From: Bdellovibrionales bacterium
Lineage (GTDB): Bacteria; Bdellovibrionota; UBA1018; CAIMNF01
Direction: 5' to 3'
Length of the DNA: 64,000 nucleotides
NCBI GenBank assembly: GCA_018266375.1
Contig: JAFEAO010000003.1
Span: 251,578-315,577, forward strand
Shown: positions 7,570 through 15,950 of the stretch, one piece after another
Layout of the letters: every line of letters begins with the position of its first letter
Numbering within the stretch: position 1 is the first letter of the stretch
Program-made: the position numbers and the translations under genes
The notes under the pieces: generated by a model
Told to the model about the DNA's origin: nothing
Databases searched by the model: none
The model's input: the letters and a program-made list of their open reading frames with translations, nothing else

Positions 7570-10278
7570 ATGACGGGAAAACTCAAAAAGTACGTCCCCC
7601 GTGCATTTTACGCTTATATTCCCTCACTTTTTAAAGGCGAGGAGAAGAAATCCTTTGGATCAACGCAGCTGTATTTTAGCGTCGCGAAAAAACCATCGGA
7701 ACGTTTGCGCCAATCCATGGGTATTTCATCGGAGGGGTTGACGCCATCTCAGGTTCAACATCGGTTGGAGCTCTTCGGTCGTAACGAAGTGACGGTCGAG
7801 GCCGTGGAATCGATATGGGTGCACCTTGTTCGAACGATGATTAACCCATTCGTGATTTTGCTCATTCTGATCGCTATCATTTCATTCGCGACCGATGACC
7901 GGCCGGGCGGGATCATTATCTCAGTTATGGTCACCGTGAGCGTGGCGCTCACGTTTTTTCAGGAACGTCGCTCGAATCAAGCGGCCGAGAAGTTAAAGTC
8001 GATGGTTCGGACGACGGCAACGGTGTTGAGACGGGGCGCGGATCCGGAAGCAGCCCGGACTTTGGACGATGATGTCACGGTAAAAGGCGTAAAAACCGAA
8101 GTGGCGATCGAGACCCTCGTGCCTGGGGATGTGATTACGTTGGCCGCAGGCGATTTAGTGCCGGTGGACATCCGCATTTTATCGAGTCGGGATTTGTTTA
8201 TCAGTCAAGCACCGTTGACGGGCGAGTCGGTCGCGGTTGAGAAGGATTCGATCGAGGAACCGAAGGACACGCAAAAGGGGCTCTTTGAGCTTCGTAATTT
8301 GTGTTTTGCCGGCAGTAACGTCGTGAGCGGAACCGCGATCGGGATTGTGCTTAAAACCGGGTCGAAGAGCTACTTTGGATCGATCGCGCACACCATTGGA
8401 TCCCGCCGTGAACCGACGAGCTTTGAAAAGGGCATTCAAAATTTTACCTGGCTCATGATCCGTTTCATGATGGTCATGGTCCCGATCGTCTTTATCGTGA
8501 ACGGCTTAACCAAGCATGAGTGGGTCGACGCCTTTTTGTTCGCGGTGGCGGTTGCAGTGGGGCTCACGCCCGAGATGCTCCCGATGATCGTGACCGTGAA
8601 CCTGGCTAAGGGCGCGCTCTCGATGTCCAAGCAGAAGGTCGTGGTCAAGCGTCTGAACTCAATCCAAAACTTCGGCGCGATGGACGTGCTTTGCACCGAT
8701 AAGACGGGCACGTTGACTGAGGATCGAGTGGTTTTAGAAAAATACGTCGACGTCACCGGCAAAGAAACCGACGAGGTGCTGACCTTCGCGTTTTTGAATA
8801 GTCTATACCAGACCGGCCTAAAGAGTTTGCTCGATATCGCGGTGTTGAAACACGTTGAGCTTCATAAAGAACTCAGGACGGAGCTCGATTTTGCCAAGAT
8901 CGATGAGATCCCGTTTGATTTCTCGCGCCGTCGGATGTCAGTTGTGGTTTCGCGCCAGCAAAAAACCCACATTTTGATCTGTAAGGGAGCGCTCGAAGAA
9001 ATCTACAAGCAGTGCGATCACATCGAACTCGACGGACAGATTCGAAGCGCTGAAGACGAAGTGTTTCAGCGCTCGCATCAAGTGGCGCGCGAACTCAATG
9101 AAGACGGGCTCCGTGTGATCGCAGTCGCGTACAAAGAACTGCCTCCGACTCAAACCAAGTACTCGGTTGCGGATGAGAGCGGGATGATCCTTCTCGGGTT
9201 CATCGCTTTCCTCGATCCGCCGAAAGAAACCGCCGCGGAAGCGATTCGCGGGCTCAATGCAAAGGGCGTGCAAGTCAAGATTCTCACCGGCGATAACGAC
9301 ATCGTGACTCGCAAAGTAGCGGGTGAGGTGGGGATTCCGAATGCGCGTATTCTACTGGGCTCGGAGATCGAAAAACTCACAGAAGACCGCCTTGATGAAG
9401 AGGTCGAGAACTGCTGCATTTTCGCGAAACTCTCGCCCGCGCAAAAAGAGCGGATTGTGCGCTCGATGCATCGTCGCGGGCATGTGGTCGGGTTTATGGG
9501 GGACGGGATCAACGACTCGCCGGCATTGAAGGCCGCGGACGTCGGCATCTCGGTCGACAACGCCGTTGATATCGCAAAAGAGTCGGCCGACATTATCTTG
9601 CTTGAAAAAAGCTTGCTCGTGCTCGAAGAGGGCGTGATCGAGGGTCGGCGCGTGTTCGGCAATATAGTCAAATACATCCGGATGGGCGCAAGCTCCAACT
9701 TCGGGAACGTGTTCAGTATGATGGGCGCGAGTATGATCTTGCCGTTCCTCCCGATTCAGCCGGTGCAGCTCTTGATCCAGAACTTGCTCTACGATTTGTC
9801 GCAAACGGCGATTCCGCTCGATCGGGTGGATGAGGAATACTTGGCGAAGCCTCGCCGTTGGTCCATTGAAGACGTGAAGCGATTTATGTTTTACATGGGG
9901 CCAGTGAGCTCAATCTTTGATTACGTGACGTTTGCCGTGATGTGGTTTGTGTTTAAGGCCAACACTCCCGCGGATCAAAAATTGTTTCAGAGCGGTTGGT
10001 TTGTCGAAGGATTGTTATCGCAGACCTTGATCGTGCACATGGTGCGGACGCAGAAGATCCCGTTTATCGAGAGCAGGGCTACAAAGCCTTTGGTGTTCAC
10101 GACTTTGGCGGTGATGGCGGCGGGGCTCGCGATTCCGTACACGCCATGGGCGGCGTCGGTGGATTTTGTAAAATTGCCGCCGGTGTACTTCGTGTGGCTT
10201 GCCGGGATTTTGCTCGTCTATGGCGTGGTCGCGCAGAACGTGAAGCAGCGGTTTGTACGGAAATTTGGATTTAATTAG
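7570..10278 (+). CDS. mgtA: Magnesium-transporting P-type ATPase (P3B, MgtA-like)
   Basis: MgtA imports Mg2+ at the expense of ATP across the inner membrane. The 902-residue protein shows the actuator TGES loop, the phosphorylation motif CTDKTGTLT (Asp377), the hinge GDGIND (about 644-649) and the MgtA-typical NSLYQTGLKSLLD segment, with pairs of membrane segments near residues 90-140, 290-350 and at the C-terminus. I chose ATG 7570 because GAGG lies five bases before it; an upstream TTG at 7531 lacks such a site. The N-terminal basic extension (residues 1-40) matches MgtA and MgtB. It ends tail to tail, overlapping the nucleotidyltransferase gene by eight bases. Confidence 0.95.
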   Translation: MTGKLKKYVPRAFYAYIPSLFKGEEKKSFGSTQLYFSVAKKPSERLRQSMGISSEGLTPSQVQHRLELFGRNEVTVEAVESIWVHLVRTMINPFVILLILIAIISFATDDRPGGIIISVMVTVSVALTFFQERRSNQAAEKLKSMVRTTATVLRRGADPEAARTLDDDVTVKGVKTEVAIETLVPGDVITLAAGDLVPVDIRILSSRDLFISQAPLTGESVAVEKDSIEEPKDTQKGLFELRNLCFAGSNVVSGTAIGIVLKTGSKSYFGSIAHTIGSRREPTSFEKGIQNFTWLMIRFMMVMVPIVFIVNGLTKHEWVDAFLFAVAVAVGLTPEMLPMIVTVNLAKGALSMSKQKVVVKRLNSIQNFGAMDVLCTDKTGTLTEDRVVLEKYVDVTGKETDEVLTFAFLNSLYQTGLKSLLDIAVLKHVELHKELRTELDFAKIDEIPFDFSRRRMSVVVSRQQKTHILICKGALEEIYKQCDHIELDGQIRSAEDEVFQRSHQVARELNEDGLRVIAVAYKELPPTQTKYSVADESGMILLGFIAFLDPPKETAAEAIRGLNAKGVQVKILTGDNDIVTRKVAGEVGIPNARILLGSEIEKLTEDRLDEEVENCCIFAKLSPAQKERIVRSMHRRGHVVGFMGDGINDSPALKAADVGISVDNAVDIAKESADIILLEKSLLVLEEGVIEGRRVFGNIVKYIRMGASSNFGNVFSMMGASMILPFLPIQPVQLLIQNLLYDLSQTAIPLDRVDEEYLAKPRRWSIEDVKRFMFYMGPVSSIFDYVTFAVMWFVFKANTPADQKLFQSGWFVEGLLSQTLIVHMVRTQKIPFIESRATKPLVFTTLAVMAAGLAIPYTPWAASVDFVKLPPVYFVWLAGILLVYGVVAQNVKQRFVRKFGFN

Positions 10279-10807
10279 ATTTCAATCTAACTATAAAGTT
10301 CTGGAGTTTATCTTCAGCTCCTTCTGCCTTAGCCCAAGTTTTAATTCTTTTGAGCTTAATAGGCTGCGCTTTTGCGACAAGTACGGCTTGTTCTAGTCCT
10401 TGAGGATCGTTGAAATGGAAATAGGCAGATAGCCGGTCCATCACACACTCGGTCGGAGGTAAAAGCACGAACGAGCCGTTTTTGGTTTTTCGGGTGGCGA
10501 CGTTTTTGACCGGAACGTTTCCGACCATGAGAGGACCTGCCGGAAATTCTACAGTGTATGGAGTATGGGAGTGAGAAAAAGGGCGGCCCTTTTCTTTGGT
10601 GAAACCGAGTTCATTCATGGCTTTATCTACTTTTTTACCCAAACCTTCGACAATAAAATCCAGGTCGTAAGATTCGTATTCATTTTTGGAGTAGATAGAG
10701 ACAACCGCGCCGCCTGTTAGTACGATGTCGATCGAGTGCTCTTTTAACTTTTCGCAAACGATGGCGCCAAGTTCTTCGATGGACGTTTTTTTGGTAATTT
10801 TGGTCAC
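10271..10807 (-). CDS. Nucleotidyltransferase-fold protein, candidate type IV toxin (AbiEii-like)
   Basis: The 178-residue protein has the minimal polymerase-beta fold signature: GG at residues 32-33 in LTGGAVVS and a DLD pair (Asp48, Asp50) in YESYDLDFIV, as in AbiEii-type and MenT-type nucleotidyltransferases. It overlaps the upstream winged-helix gene by four bases, and the pair is preceded by a strong palindromic operator, the usual layout of a type IV toxin-antitoxin module in which the toxin modifies tRNA. The DNA is visibly richer in A and T than both flanks, suggesting transfer. A non-toxin role, for example antibiotic-type nucleotidyl transfer, is possible. Confidence 0.65.
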   Translation of the reverse strand: MTKITKKTSIEELGAIVCEKLKEHSIDIVLTGGAVVSIYSKNEYESYDLDFIVEGLGKKVDKAMNELGFTKEKGRPFSHSHTPYTVEFPAGPLMVGNVPVKNVATRKTKNGSFVLLPPTECVMDRLSAYFHFNDPQGLEQAVLVAKAQPIKLKRIKTWAKAEGAEDKLQNFIVRLKSN

Positions 10808-11133
10808 AAAGCTTTACCGGCCCGGCGCGGACGAGTTCGATCCATAAAATACTTCTTCCGGTCTTGATTGGGGAGTAAGGCGAGGGCCTTGCCGAGAAGA
10901 GCGTTTAATTCGGCTTTAAATGGAGAACGAGGGTTCCAGGTATAAATCCTGACTTTGCCTCTCAGACGGCTTACCAGAACTCCGGCTTCTTCGAATCGTG
11001 AAAGTTGTTTCTGAACCATGCTGACCGAAATATCAAAGCACTTAGAAATTTCATACGCGTATCCATCTCCATAGTTTTGGATATAAAGAAGGACTTTTTC
11101 GGCCACGGTTCCACCCAAGAATTTTTCAAGCAT
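10804..11133 (-). CDS. Winged helix-turn-helix regulator paired with the nucleotidyltransferase
   Basis: This 109-residue protein has an ArsR/MarR-like winged helix: helix-turn-helix around YAYEISKCFDISVSMVQKQL (residues 26-45), then the wing VLVSRLRGKVRIYTWN, and a basic C-terminus. It is probably the autorepressor and perhaps antitoxin of the module, because its start abuts alternating ACCTA/TAGGT half-sites (11143-11178) and its end overlaps the nucleotidyltransferase start (ATGA). It is shorter than the AbiEi antitoxin, which has an extra C-terminal domain. Confidence 0.7.
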   Translation of the reverse strand: MLEKFLGGTVAEKVLLYIQNYGDGYAYEISKCFDISVSMVQKQLSRFEEAGVLVSRLRGKVRIYTWNPRSPFKAELNALLGKALALLPNQDRKKYFMDRTRPRRAGKAL

Positions 11134-11142
11134 AGTATGTAT

Positions 11143-11178
11143 ACCTACAATGTAGGTTATATAACCTATTTTATAGGT
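11143..11178. promoter_or_regulatory. Tandem palindromic operator of the wHTH-nucleotidyltransferase pair
   Basis: Four half-sites alternate: ACCTA at 11143, TAGGT at 11153, ACCTA at 11164 and TAGGT at 11174, so successive sites lie 10-11 bases apart, one helical turn. They form ACCTAC-AAT-GTAGGT (11143-11157), a perfect 16-base palindrome (11153-11168) and ACCTA-TTTTA-TAGGT (11164-11178). The array begins ten bases upstream of the regulator's ATG, which fits autoregulation. Confidence 0.75.
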
Positions 11179-11246
11179 AGTTATATAGAATGCAAATATA
11201 TATTTAAATTGTTTAAATGATTGGTCTTTTGGGCGGCTTGTCGCTC

Positions 11247-11579
11247 TTAAGACAAGAGGTGTTGTACCAGCTTTTCGAAGAGTTCGGACGGTGGAATACC
11301 AGGTTGCTCATACACGATATCACCGTTTTTGAAGGCAATGAGGGTAGGAATGCTTTTGACCTGAAAGGCTTCAGCAAGATCTTTTGCGATATCGACGTTG
11401 ACCTTGCCGAAGTAAATTTCAGGATGGAGCTCCGCCATGAGCGCAAACGGCTCCGCAAAAACTTTGCAGGGCTGGCACCATGCCGCCCAGAAATCGAGAA
11501 TGATCAACGGATGCTGATCGGTGATCTGATCGAAGATTTCGAGCGTAACGTCGTGAGTACGGCCGGGAGTGTGGGTCAT
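11247..11579 (-). CDS. Thioredoxin-family protein with a WCQPC active site
   Basis: Thioredoxins reduce protein disulfides in the cytoplasm with electrons from thioredoxin reductase. The 110-residue protein has the full fold: LIILDFWAAWCQPCKVF (active Cys35 and Cys38), the FGKVNVD strand, and the cis-proline motif SIPTLIAFKNG. The central dipeptide is Gln-Pro instead of the usual Gly-Pro, a change that may raise or alter redox potential. There is no signal peptide. It is a single gene downstream of tRNA-Asp on the same strand, with a terminator between them. Confidence 0.9.
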   Translation of the reverse strand: MTHTPGRTHDVTLEIFDQITDQHPLIILDFWAAWCQPCKVFAEPFALMAELHPEIYFGKVNVDIAKDLAEAFQVKSIPTLIAFKNGDIVYEQPGIPPSELFEKLVQHLLS

Positions 11580-11622
11580 GGGGAAATGTTAGCTGATATT
11601 GAGAACCGAAGGTTGTATAAAT

Positions 11623-11645
11623 AAAAAAGCTCCGAGAGGAGCCTT
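11623..11645 (-). terminator. Rho-independent terminator of tRNA-Asp
   Basis: Read on the minus strand, GCTCC-TCTC-GGAGC (11629-11642) is followed by a run of six T. It lies just after the tRNA and before the thioredoxin start, so it ends the tRNA transcript. Confidence 0.8.
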
Positions 11646-11675
11646 TGTTTTGTGGATTCGATTTTTAATTTTAAA

Positions 11676-11752
11676 TGGCGGGAGTGATGGGACTCGAACC
11701 CACGGCCTTCGCCGTGACAGGGCGACGTTGTAACCAACTCAACTACACCCCC
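11676..11752 (-). tRNA. tRNA-Asp (anticodon GTC)
   Basis: The minus strand folds as a complete 77-base cloverleaf: acceptor GGGGGTG pairs with CACTCCC, the anticodon stem TCGCC/GGCGA closes the loop CTGTCAC with anticodon GTC, and the T-arm is GTGGG-TTCGAGT-CCCAT. Discriminator G and the terminal CCA are encoded. G73 is the identity base expected for tRNA-Asp. The surrounding non-coding stretch 11580-11900 otherwise holds only the terminator of this tRNA. Confidence 0.97.
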
Positions 11753-11900
11753 GCATACTTACAAGATGTAGACCTTAAAAGTGTAAAACGAATGTAGCGG
11801 ATGCCTGACTAATTGTCTAGTGCTATATGGTCTTAAATTTCCATTTGTTAACGCGGTCTTTCCTGTCTTTTGAACTCAAATTATCGTAAACAATGAACCT

Positions 11901-13130
11901 ATGTGGTCAAAACTGAAGTCCTTAAAACTCACGACTTGGATCTTTATCTCTATTATTGTCGGGGTCGTTATTGGGGAGTTTCTTCCCGTGCTCGTTCCTT
12001 ACGTTAAACCGCTTCGAACCCTGTTTTTGAACGCAATCAAGTGTATCGTCGCACCCCTGATTTTTGCATCGATCGTTACCGGCATTAACTCGGCAGGCTC
12101 GGGCAAAGCCTTGGGTCGCACCGGTCTCCGCGCCATCGTCTACTTCGAGATCGCGACGACCGCCGCGCTCTTTATTGGGCTGGGGTTTGTTAATTTGCTC
12201 CGTCCGGGTGACGGCGTGACCCTCGCACAGCAGGTGAGTGATGTCATTAGCAAGGTCCAGTCGACTCCGATGACCTTTTCCGGATTTGTGGAACATCTTC
12301 TTCCGACCAACTTTGCTGAGGCCATCGTCAAAGGAGACGTGCTCCAGATTGTTCTGTTTTCGACTCTCTTCGGAATCGCGGTGATGCTTTCGGGTGCTAA
12401 AGGCAAGCCGGTCCTGGCATTTTGCGAAGGCCTGACCGACGTCATGTTTAAATTTACGGACGTCGTGATGACTCTGGCACCACTCGGTGTGGGGGCCGCA
12501 CTTGCCGCTTCCATCGCTGAAAACGGCTGGGGCGTGATGGTTCCGATGCTGAAGATGGTGGGAACGCTTTATTTGGCGCTCATCGTGTTCGTGCTCATCG
12601 TGCTCGTCCCGGCGCTCAAATACGCGCGAGTGAACCTGAAGGCTTTTTTCAAAGAATTGCGTCCGACCATTATTCTGGCGTTTGCAACGGCGTCGAGCGA
12701 GTCGGCTTACCCGCAAGCGCTCGAGTCGCTCGAAAAAATGGGCGTCGCCAAGCGGATCGCGAGTTTCGTTCTCCCGCTCGGCTACAGCTTTAACCTGGAT
12801 GGATCGACCTTGTATTTGGCGGTGGCGTCGGTGTTTATCGCTCAAGCCGCAAGCATTGAGATCAGCTTCGCGACCCAGATCATGATGATGCTGACCCTGA
12901 TGCTCACCACCAAGGGGGTGGCTGCGGTCCCGCGTGCGTCGCTCGTGGTGCTGTCGGGAACGGCGCTTGCGTTCGGTCTACCGCTCGAAGGCATTACTTT
13001 GATCCTAGGCGTGGATGCGTTTATGGATATGGCTCGCACGTCGGTTAACTTGCTTGGCAACTGTGTCGCAACGACCGTCGTCGCCCGTTGGGAACGTGAA
13101 CCGATGAGTCCGGAGTATATGGCGGGGTAG
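11901..13130 (+). CDS. Dicarboxylate/amino acid:cation symporter (DAACS family)
   Basis: The 409-residue membrane protein belongs to the GltP/DctA family, which imports glutamate, aspartate or C4-dicarboxylates with H+ or Na+. It has about eight membrane segments, the Ser-rich re-entrant loop FATASSESAYPQALE (HP1), and the family signatures GYSFNLDGSTLYLA, TTKGVAAVPRAS and LGVDAFMDMART, which form the substrate and cation sites. The Arg in DMARTSVNLLGN favours an acidic substrate. No close ribosome binding site is seen before the ATG. It is monocistronic. Confidence 0.94.
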   Translation: MWSKLKSLKLTTWIFISIIVGVVIGEFLPVLVPYVKPLRTLFLNAIKCIVAPLIFASIVTGINSAGSGKALGRTGLRAIVYFEIATTAALFIGLGFVNLLRPGDGVTLAQQVSDVISKVQSTPMTFSGFVEHLLPTNFAEAIVKGDVLQIVLFSTLFGIAVMLSGAKGKPVLAFCEGLTDVMFKFTDVVMTLAPLGVGAALAASIAENGWGVMVPMLKMVGTLYLALIVFVLIVLVPALKYARVNLKAFFKELRPTIILAFATASSESAYPQALESLEKMGVAKRIASFVLPLGYSFNLDGSTLYLAVASVFIAQAASIEISFATQIMMMLTLMLTTKGVAAVPRASLVVLSGTALAFGLPLEGITLILGVDAFMDMARTSVNLLGNCVATTVVARWEREPMSPEYMAG

Positions 13131-13152
13131 ATCTACCAGGGTTAACTTCCGA

Positions 13153-13536
13153 CTATTGTTTGCAAGGAATATCTTGAGTGGCTTCGGCGCAGAACATCGC
13201 TTGTGATCCGCTCGCGCCGTCTTTTGCAATCACGCCGATGTAGGCACGGTTGAAAGCGCCGTCGACTGAAAACTGAATCGCGCTGCCGTCTTGGCGAGTC
13301 TGTTTCCAGGTGCTCCAATATCCGGTTTGAAGAGCTTTTACCGGCGTGAACTGATCGGCGGTGAAGGTCAGGGTCTGAGTTCCCGCGCAAACTTTGATCG
13401 CGTCGCCGTTAGTCACGAAGTAAGCGGCGATCACCGAGGAAGAGGATCCCTTTCCTGTGCGTTTATAGCAAACGTAGTTGGCGGCAAAAACCGGAGTAGC
13501 GATCATCAAAGTCAGAGCGAGGGTAAGAAATTTCAT
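13153..13536 (-). CDS. Small exported protein of unknown function (127 aa)
   Basis: A clear signal peptide (MKFLTLALTLMIATPVFA, cleavage after Ala18) precedes about 109 residues with four cysteines (YVCYK, KVCAG, MFCAE, IPCKQ), which could form two disulfides in the periplasm. The sequence is rich in Thr, Ser, Ala and Gln and probably beta-structured. I recognise no family. It lies alone, converging with the symporter gene 22 bases away. Confidence 0.75.
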   Translation of the reverse strand: MKFLTLALTLMIATPVFAANYVCYKRTGKGSSSSVIAAYFVTNGDAIKVCAGTQTLTFTADQFTPVKALQTGYWSTWKQTRQDGSAIQFSVDGAFNRAYIGVIAKDGASGSQAMFCAEATQDIPCKQ

Positions 13537-13682
13537 GCGCCGATCATAACGTTAAATGCCGATGCGTTCAAGAGATATAATTAAATTAAATTTGTTTAAT
13601 GATGGGAATTACGGAAGTTTTGTCGGCAAATGCCGATCTTGATCGATGAACCGGGGTTTGAACCCGACTCCGATCGCCATCT

Positions 13683-14141
13683 TCAGGCTTTACCCGAATG
13701 GATGAGCGTCTTCAAATCCATGCGGAAGAGGACTTCGATCTTGTTCGGGTAGAGTAATTTTTGGACGACTCCGTCGCCGAAGGTCGGATGTTTTACGCGA
13801 TCACCGGCCATAAAGACCTGATCTGCCCCGTATTCCTTCATCGGTTTGGTGGACGCGTTCATCTGATTCATCCACTCGACTTCTACCGGCACCGTTTTCT
13901 CGACGGTGCGTTCGCGAGGAGCGCGCGTCGCCGTCGAAGAACGGCTCACGGTCCCTGCTCCACCCGGCTCGGTGACTCCGCGTTTAGGTTTGTAGTTATG
14001 TTCGCTTTTGCACGTGCGGCACACGACGCGGGAAGGACTGCCACCGACCATCGACATGATCGTGTGACCCAAATCCATCTTACAGCGAGTGCAAAAACAA
14101 ACGATTTCCTTACCGACGCCGACCATTGAAGTAGTGTTCAT
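13683..14141 (-). CDS. Zinc-ribbon protein with a C-terminal CarD/Tudor-like DNA-binding segment
   Basis: I start the gene at the ATG at 14141 (152 residues), because the longer frame would overlap uvrC. The N-terminal half has a CxxC...CxxC zinc ribbon (CTRCK and CRTCK), and the C-terminal 40 residues (GDRVKHPTFGDGVVQKL) match the Tudor-like fold found at the C-terminus of PcrA/UvrD helicases and in CarD-type RNA polymerase-binding domains. A basic linker joins them. It is transcribed divergently from uvrC with 32 bases between, hinting at a role in repair or transcription, but that is inference. Confidence 0.7.
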   Translation of the reverse strand: MNTTSMVGVGKEIVCFCTRCKMDLGHTIMSMVGGSPSRVVCRTCKSEHNYKPKRGVTEPGGAGTVSRSSTATRAPRERTVEKTVPVEVEWMNQMNASTKPMKEYGADQVFMAGDRVKHPTFGDGVVQKLLYPNKIEVLFRMDLKTLIHSGKA

Positions 14142-14173
14142 AGTGCTCCGAGTAGTATATCTTAGAGTGAGGC

Positions 14174-15901
14174 GTGGATTCAAACCAAGATGCTTCAAAA
14201 CGAGCCGAGTACCGAACGAAACTCCTGGAGAAAGCCAAAAGTTTGGCAACTACTCCCGGTGTCTACTTAATGAAAGATCACGCCGCCGGAATCCTCTACG
14301 TCGGGAAGGCGAAGGCTCTAAAGAACCGCGTTAGCTCTTACTTTCAGCCGATCGTGCACGAGCACCCGCGCACGGAGCTGCTCCTCGCGAACGTGGCCGA
14401 TTTTGAGGTCATTCACACCGAAACCGAGAACGAAGCGCTCGTCCTCGAGTGTACGCTGATTAAGCGTTACAAGCCCAAGTTCAACGTCCGCCTCAAGGAC
14501 GACAAGCATTACCCGTACATCATGATCCCGGTCGAAGAGGATTATCCGAAACTCGAGTGGGTTCGCAAAGTCACCGACCCGAAGGCGCGCTACTTCGGTC
14601 CGTTTCCGTCGGGCTACGCCGCTCGCATCGTCTTGCGCTTACTGACCGAGCGCTTCCGCCTGCGCGATTGCTCGGACAACACTTTTGCCCATCGGTCGCG
14701 GGCCTGCATCTTGTATCAGATGGATCAGTGCTCGGGCCCGTGCGTGCAAAAAATCTCGAAAGAAGACTACCGGCATCTCGTCAATCAGGCGATCGGCGTG
14801 CTCGAGGGCAAAGGCTCGGAACTCATTAGAGAGCTCGAAGACGACATGAAGGCCGCTGCCGAGGAGGAGCGGTTTGAAGACGCCGCAAGGATCCGGGACG
14901 AGATCGCGGCGATCAACGTCGTGTCGCAAACGCAGAGCGTGGTCGACGCCGATACTCGGCTTGATCAAGATGTGCTTGCGTTTGAACGCAATGATCACTC
15001 CGCGCAGGGCGTGGTGCTCCAGGTTCGGGCCGGCAAACTGCTTTCGGTCAAACACTATCAAGTTCGAAACTTCGATGCCTCGCTTATGGATGCGGAGCTC
15101 ATGGAGGATTTCCTCGCGCAGCACGTGCTCCTGATGTCGGATAAGAACGAACTCGCGAAAGCAAAAGAGATCCTCATCAAACAAGTGCCGGACGGGATCG
15201 AACTTCTGGAAAATGCGCTCGGAATCAGGATCCGCTCGCCCGAGAACGAAGTGCAGAATCAGCTGATGAACGTGGCGTACACCAATGCGCGCTACGCTCT
15301 TCAAAATGCCAAGAAGGAACTCGCTGGTCACGGCGTCGCAGCGCTTGAAGAGGTGCAGGACAAGCTCGGGCTCGAAAAACTCCCGCGCCGAATCGAGTGC
15401 TATGATATTTCGAACACTCAGGGTGAAGAATCCGTCGCTTCGCGCGTGGTCTTTATCGACGGCGCTCCCGACAAAAACCTCTATCGACGTTACAAAATCC
15501 GTACGGTCAAAGGCGCGAACGATTTTGCAAGTATGCGCGAGATTTTCGACCGCCGGTTTAGCAAGATGGATATGCAGGCGGGGGATGAAAAGCCGGATCT
15601 GGTGATCGTTGACGGTGGCCGCGGCCAACTGTCGCAGGCTCAAGCAATCTTTGATGAGCTAAACATTCAGGGTGTAAACTTGGTCGGCTTGGCTAAGGCT
15701 CGCACCGAAAAGAACTTCCGATCGCAGGAACTGTCCTCGTCGATGGAACGGATATTCATCCCAAACCGGGTGAATCCCGTCCCGTTGTATCCGACGACCA
15801 AGGCCTACAAGCTTTTGACCCATTGCCGGGACGAAGCCCACCGGTTTGCCATCACTTACCATCGCAACCTACGCCACAAAAAGAGCATGGGTGAAGGTTA
15901 G
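14174..15901 (+). CDS. uvrC: UvrABC excinuclease subunit C lacking the C-terminal HhH domain
   Basis: UvrC makes both incisions in nucleotide excision repair. The protein contains the GIY-YIG nuclease (GVYLMKDHAAGILYVGKAKALK, about 30-110, 3' incision), a UVR helix pair (EERFEDAARIRDEI, about 225-245) and the RNase H-like 5' nuclease (IECYDISNTQGEE and VIVDGGRGQLSQA). It stops at HRFAITYHRNLRHKKSMGEG, the point where other UvrC proteins continue with about 50 residues of tandem helix-hairpin-helix. The start is GTG with GTGAGG upstream. It is 575 residues versus about 610 in E. coli. No HhH coding is visible in other frames downstream. Confidence 0.94.
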   Translation: MDSNQDASKRAEYRTKLLEKAKSLATTPGVYLMKDHAAGILYVGKAKALKNRVSSYFQPIVHEHPRTELLLANVADFEVIHTETENEALVLECTLIKRYKPKFNVRLKDDKHYPYIMIPVEEDYPKLEWVRKVTDPKARYFGPFPSGYAARIVLRLLTERFRLRDCSDNTFAHRSRACILYQMDQCSGPCVQKISKEDYRHLVNQAIGVLEGKGSELIRELEDDMKAAAEEERFEDAARIRDEIAAINVVSQTQSVVDADTRLDQDVLAFERNDHSAQGVVLQVRAGKLLSVKHYQVRNFDASLMDAELMEDFLAQHVLLMSDKNELAKAKEILIKQVPDGIELLENALGIRIRSPENEVQNQLMNVAYTNARYALQNAKKELAGHGVAALEEVQDKLGLEKLPRRIECYDISNTQGEESVASRVVFIDGAPDKNLYRRYKIRTVKGANDFASMREIFDRRFSKMDMQAGDEKPDLVIVDGGRGQLSQAQAIFDELNIQGVNLVGLAKARTEKNFRSQELSSSMERIFIPNRVNPVPLYPTTKAYKLLTHCRDEAHRFAITYHRNLRHKKSMGEG

Positions 15902-15950
15902 TTTTTTGACTATTGTCGTGTTTTGGGGCTGAGCTATAATCCTTGAGTAG

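Noticed and set aside
11922..12845. Long minus-strand frame of 307 codons opposite the symporter.
   Set aside because: Very rich in His, Arg and Asp, antisense to a clear membrane protein, no start signal.
13635..13670. A tRNA T-arm-like stretch (TCGGG-TTCAAAC-CCCGG on the minus strand) near the end of the zinc-ribbon gene.
   Set aside because: No anticodon arm, acceptor stem or CCA is within reach, and the upstream bases are coding. Treated as chance or a remnant; not enough for an attachment site.
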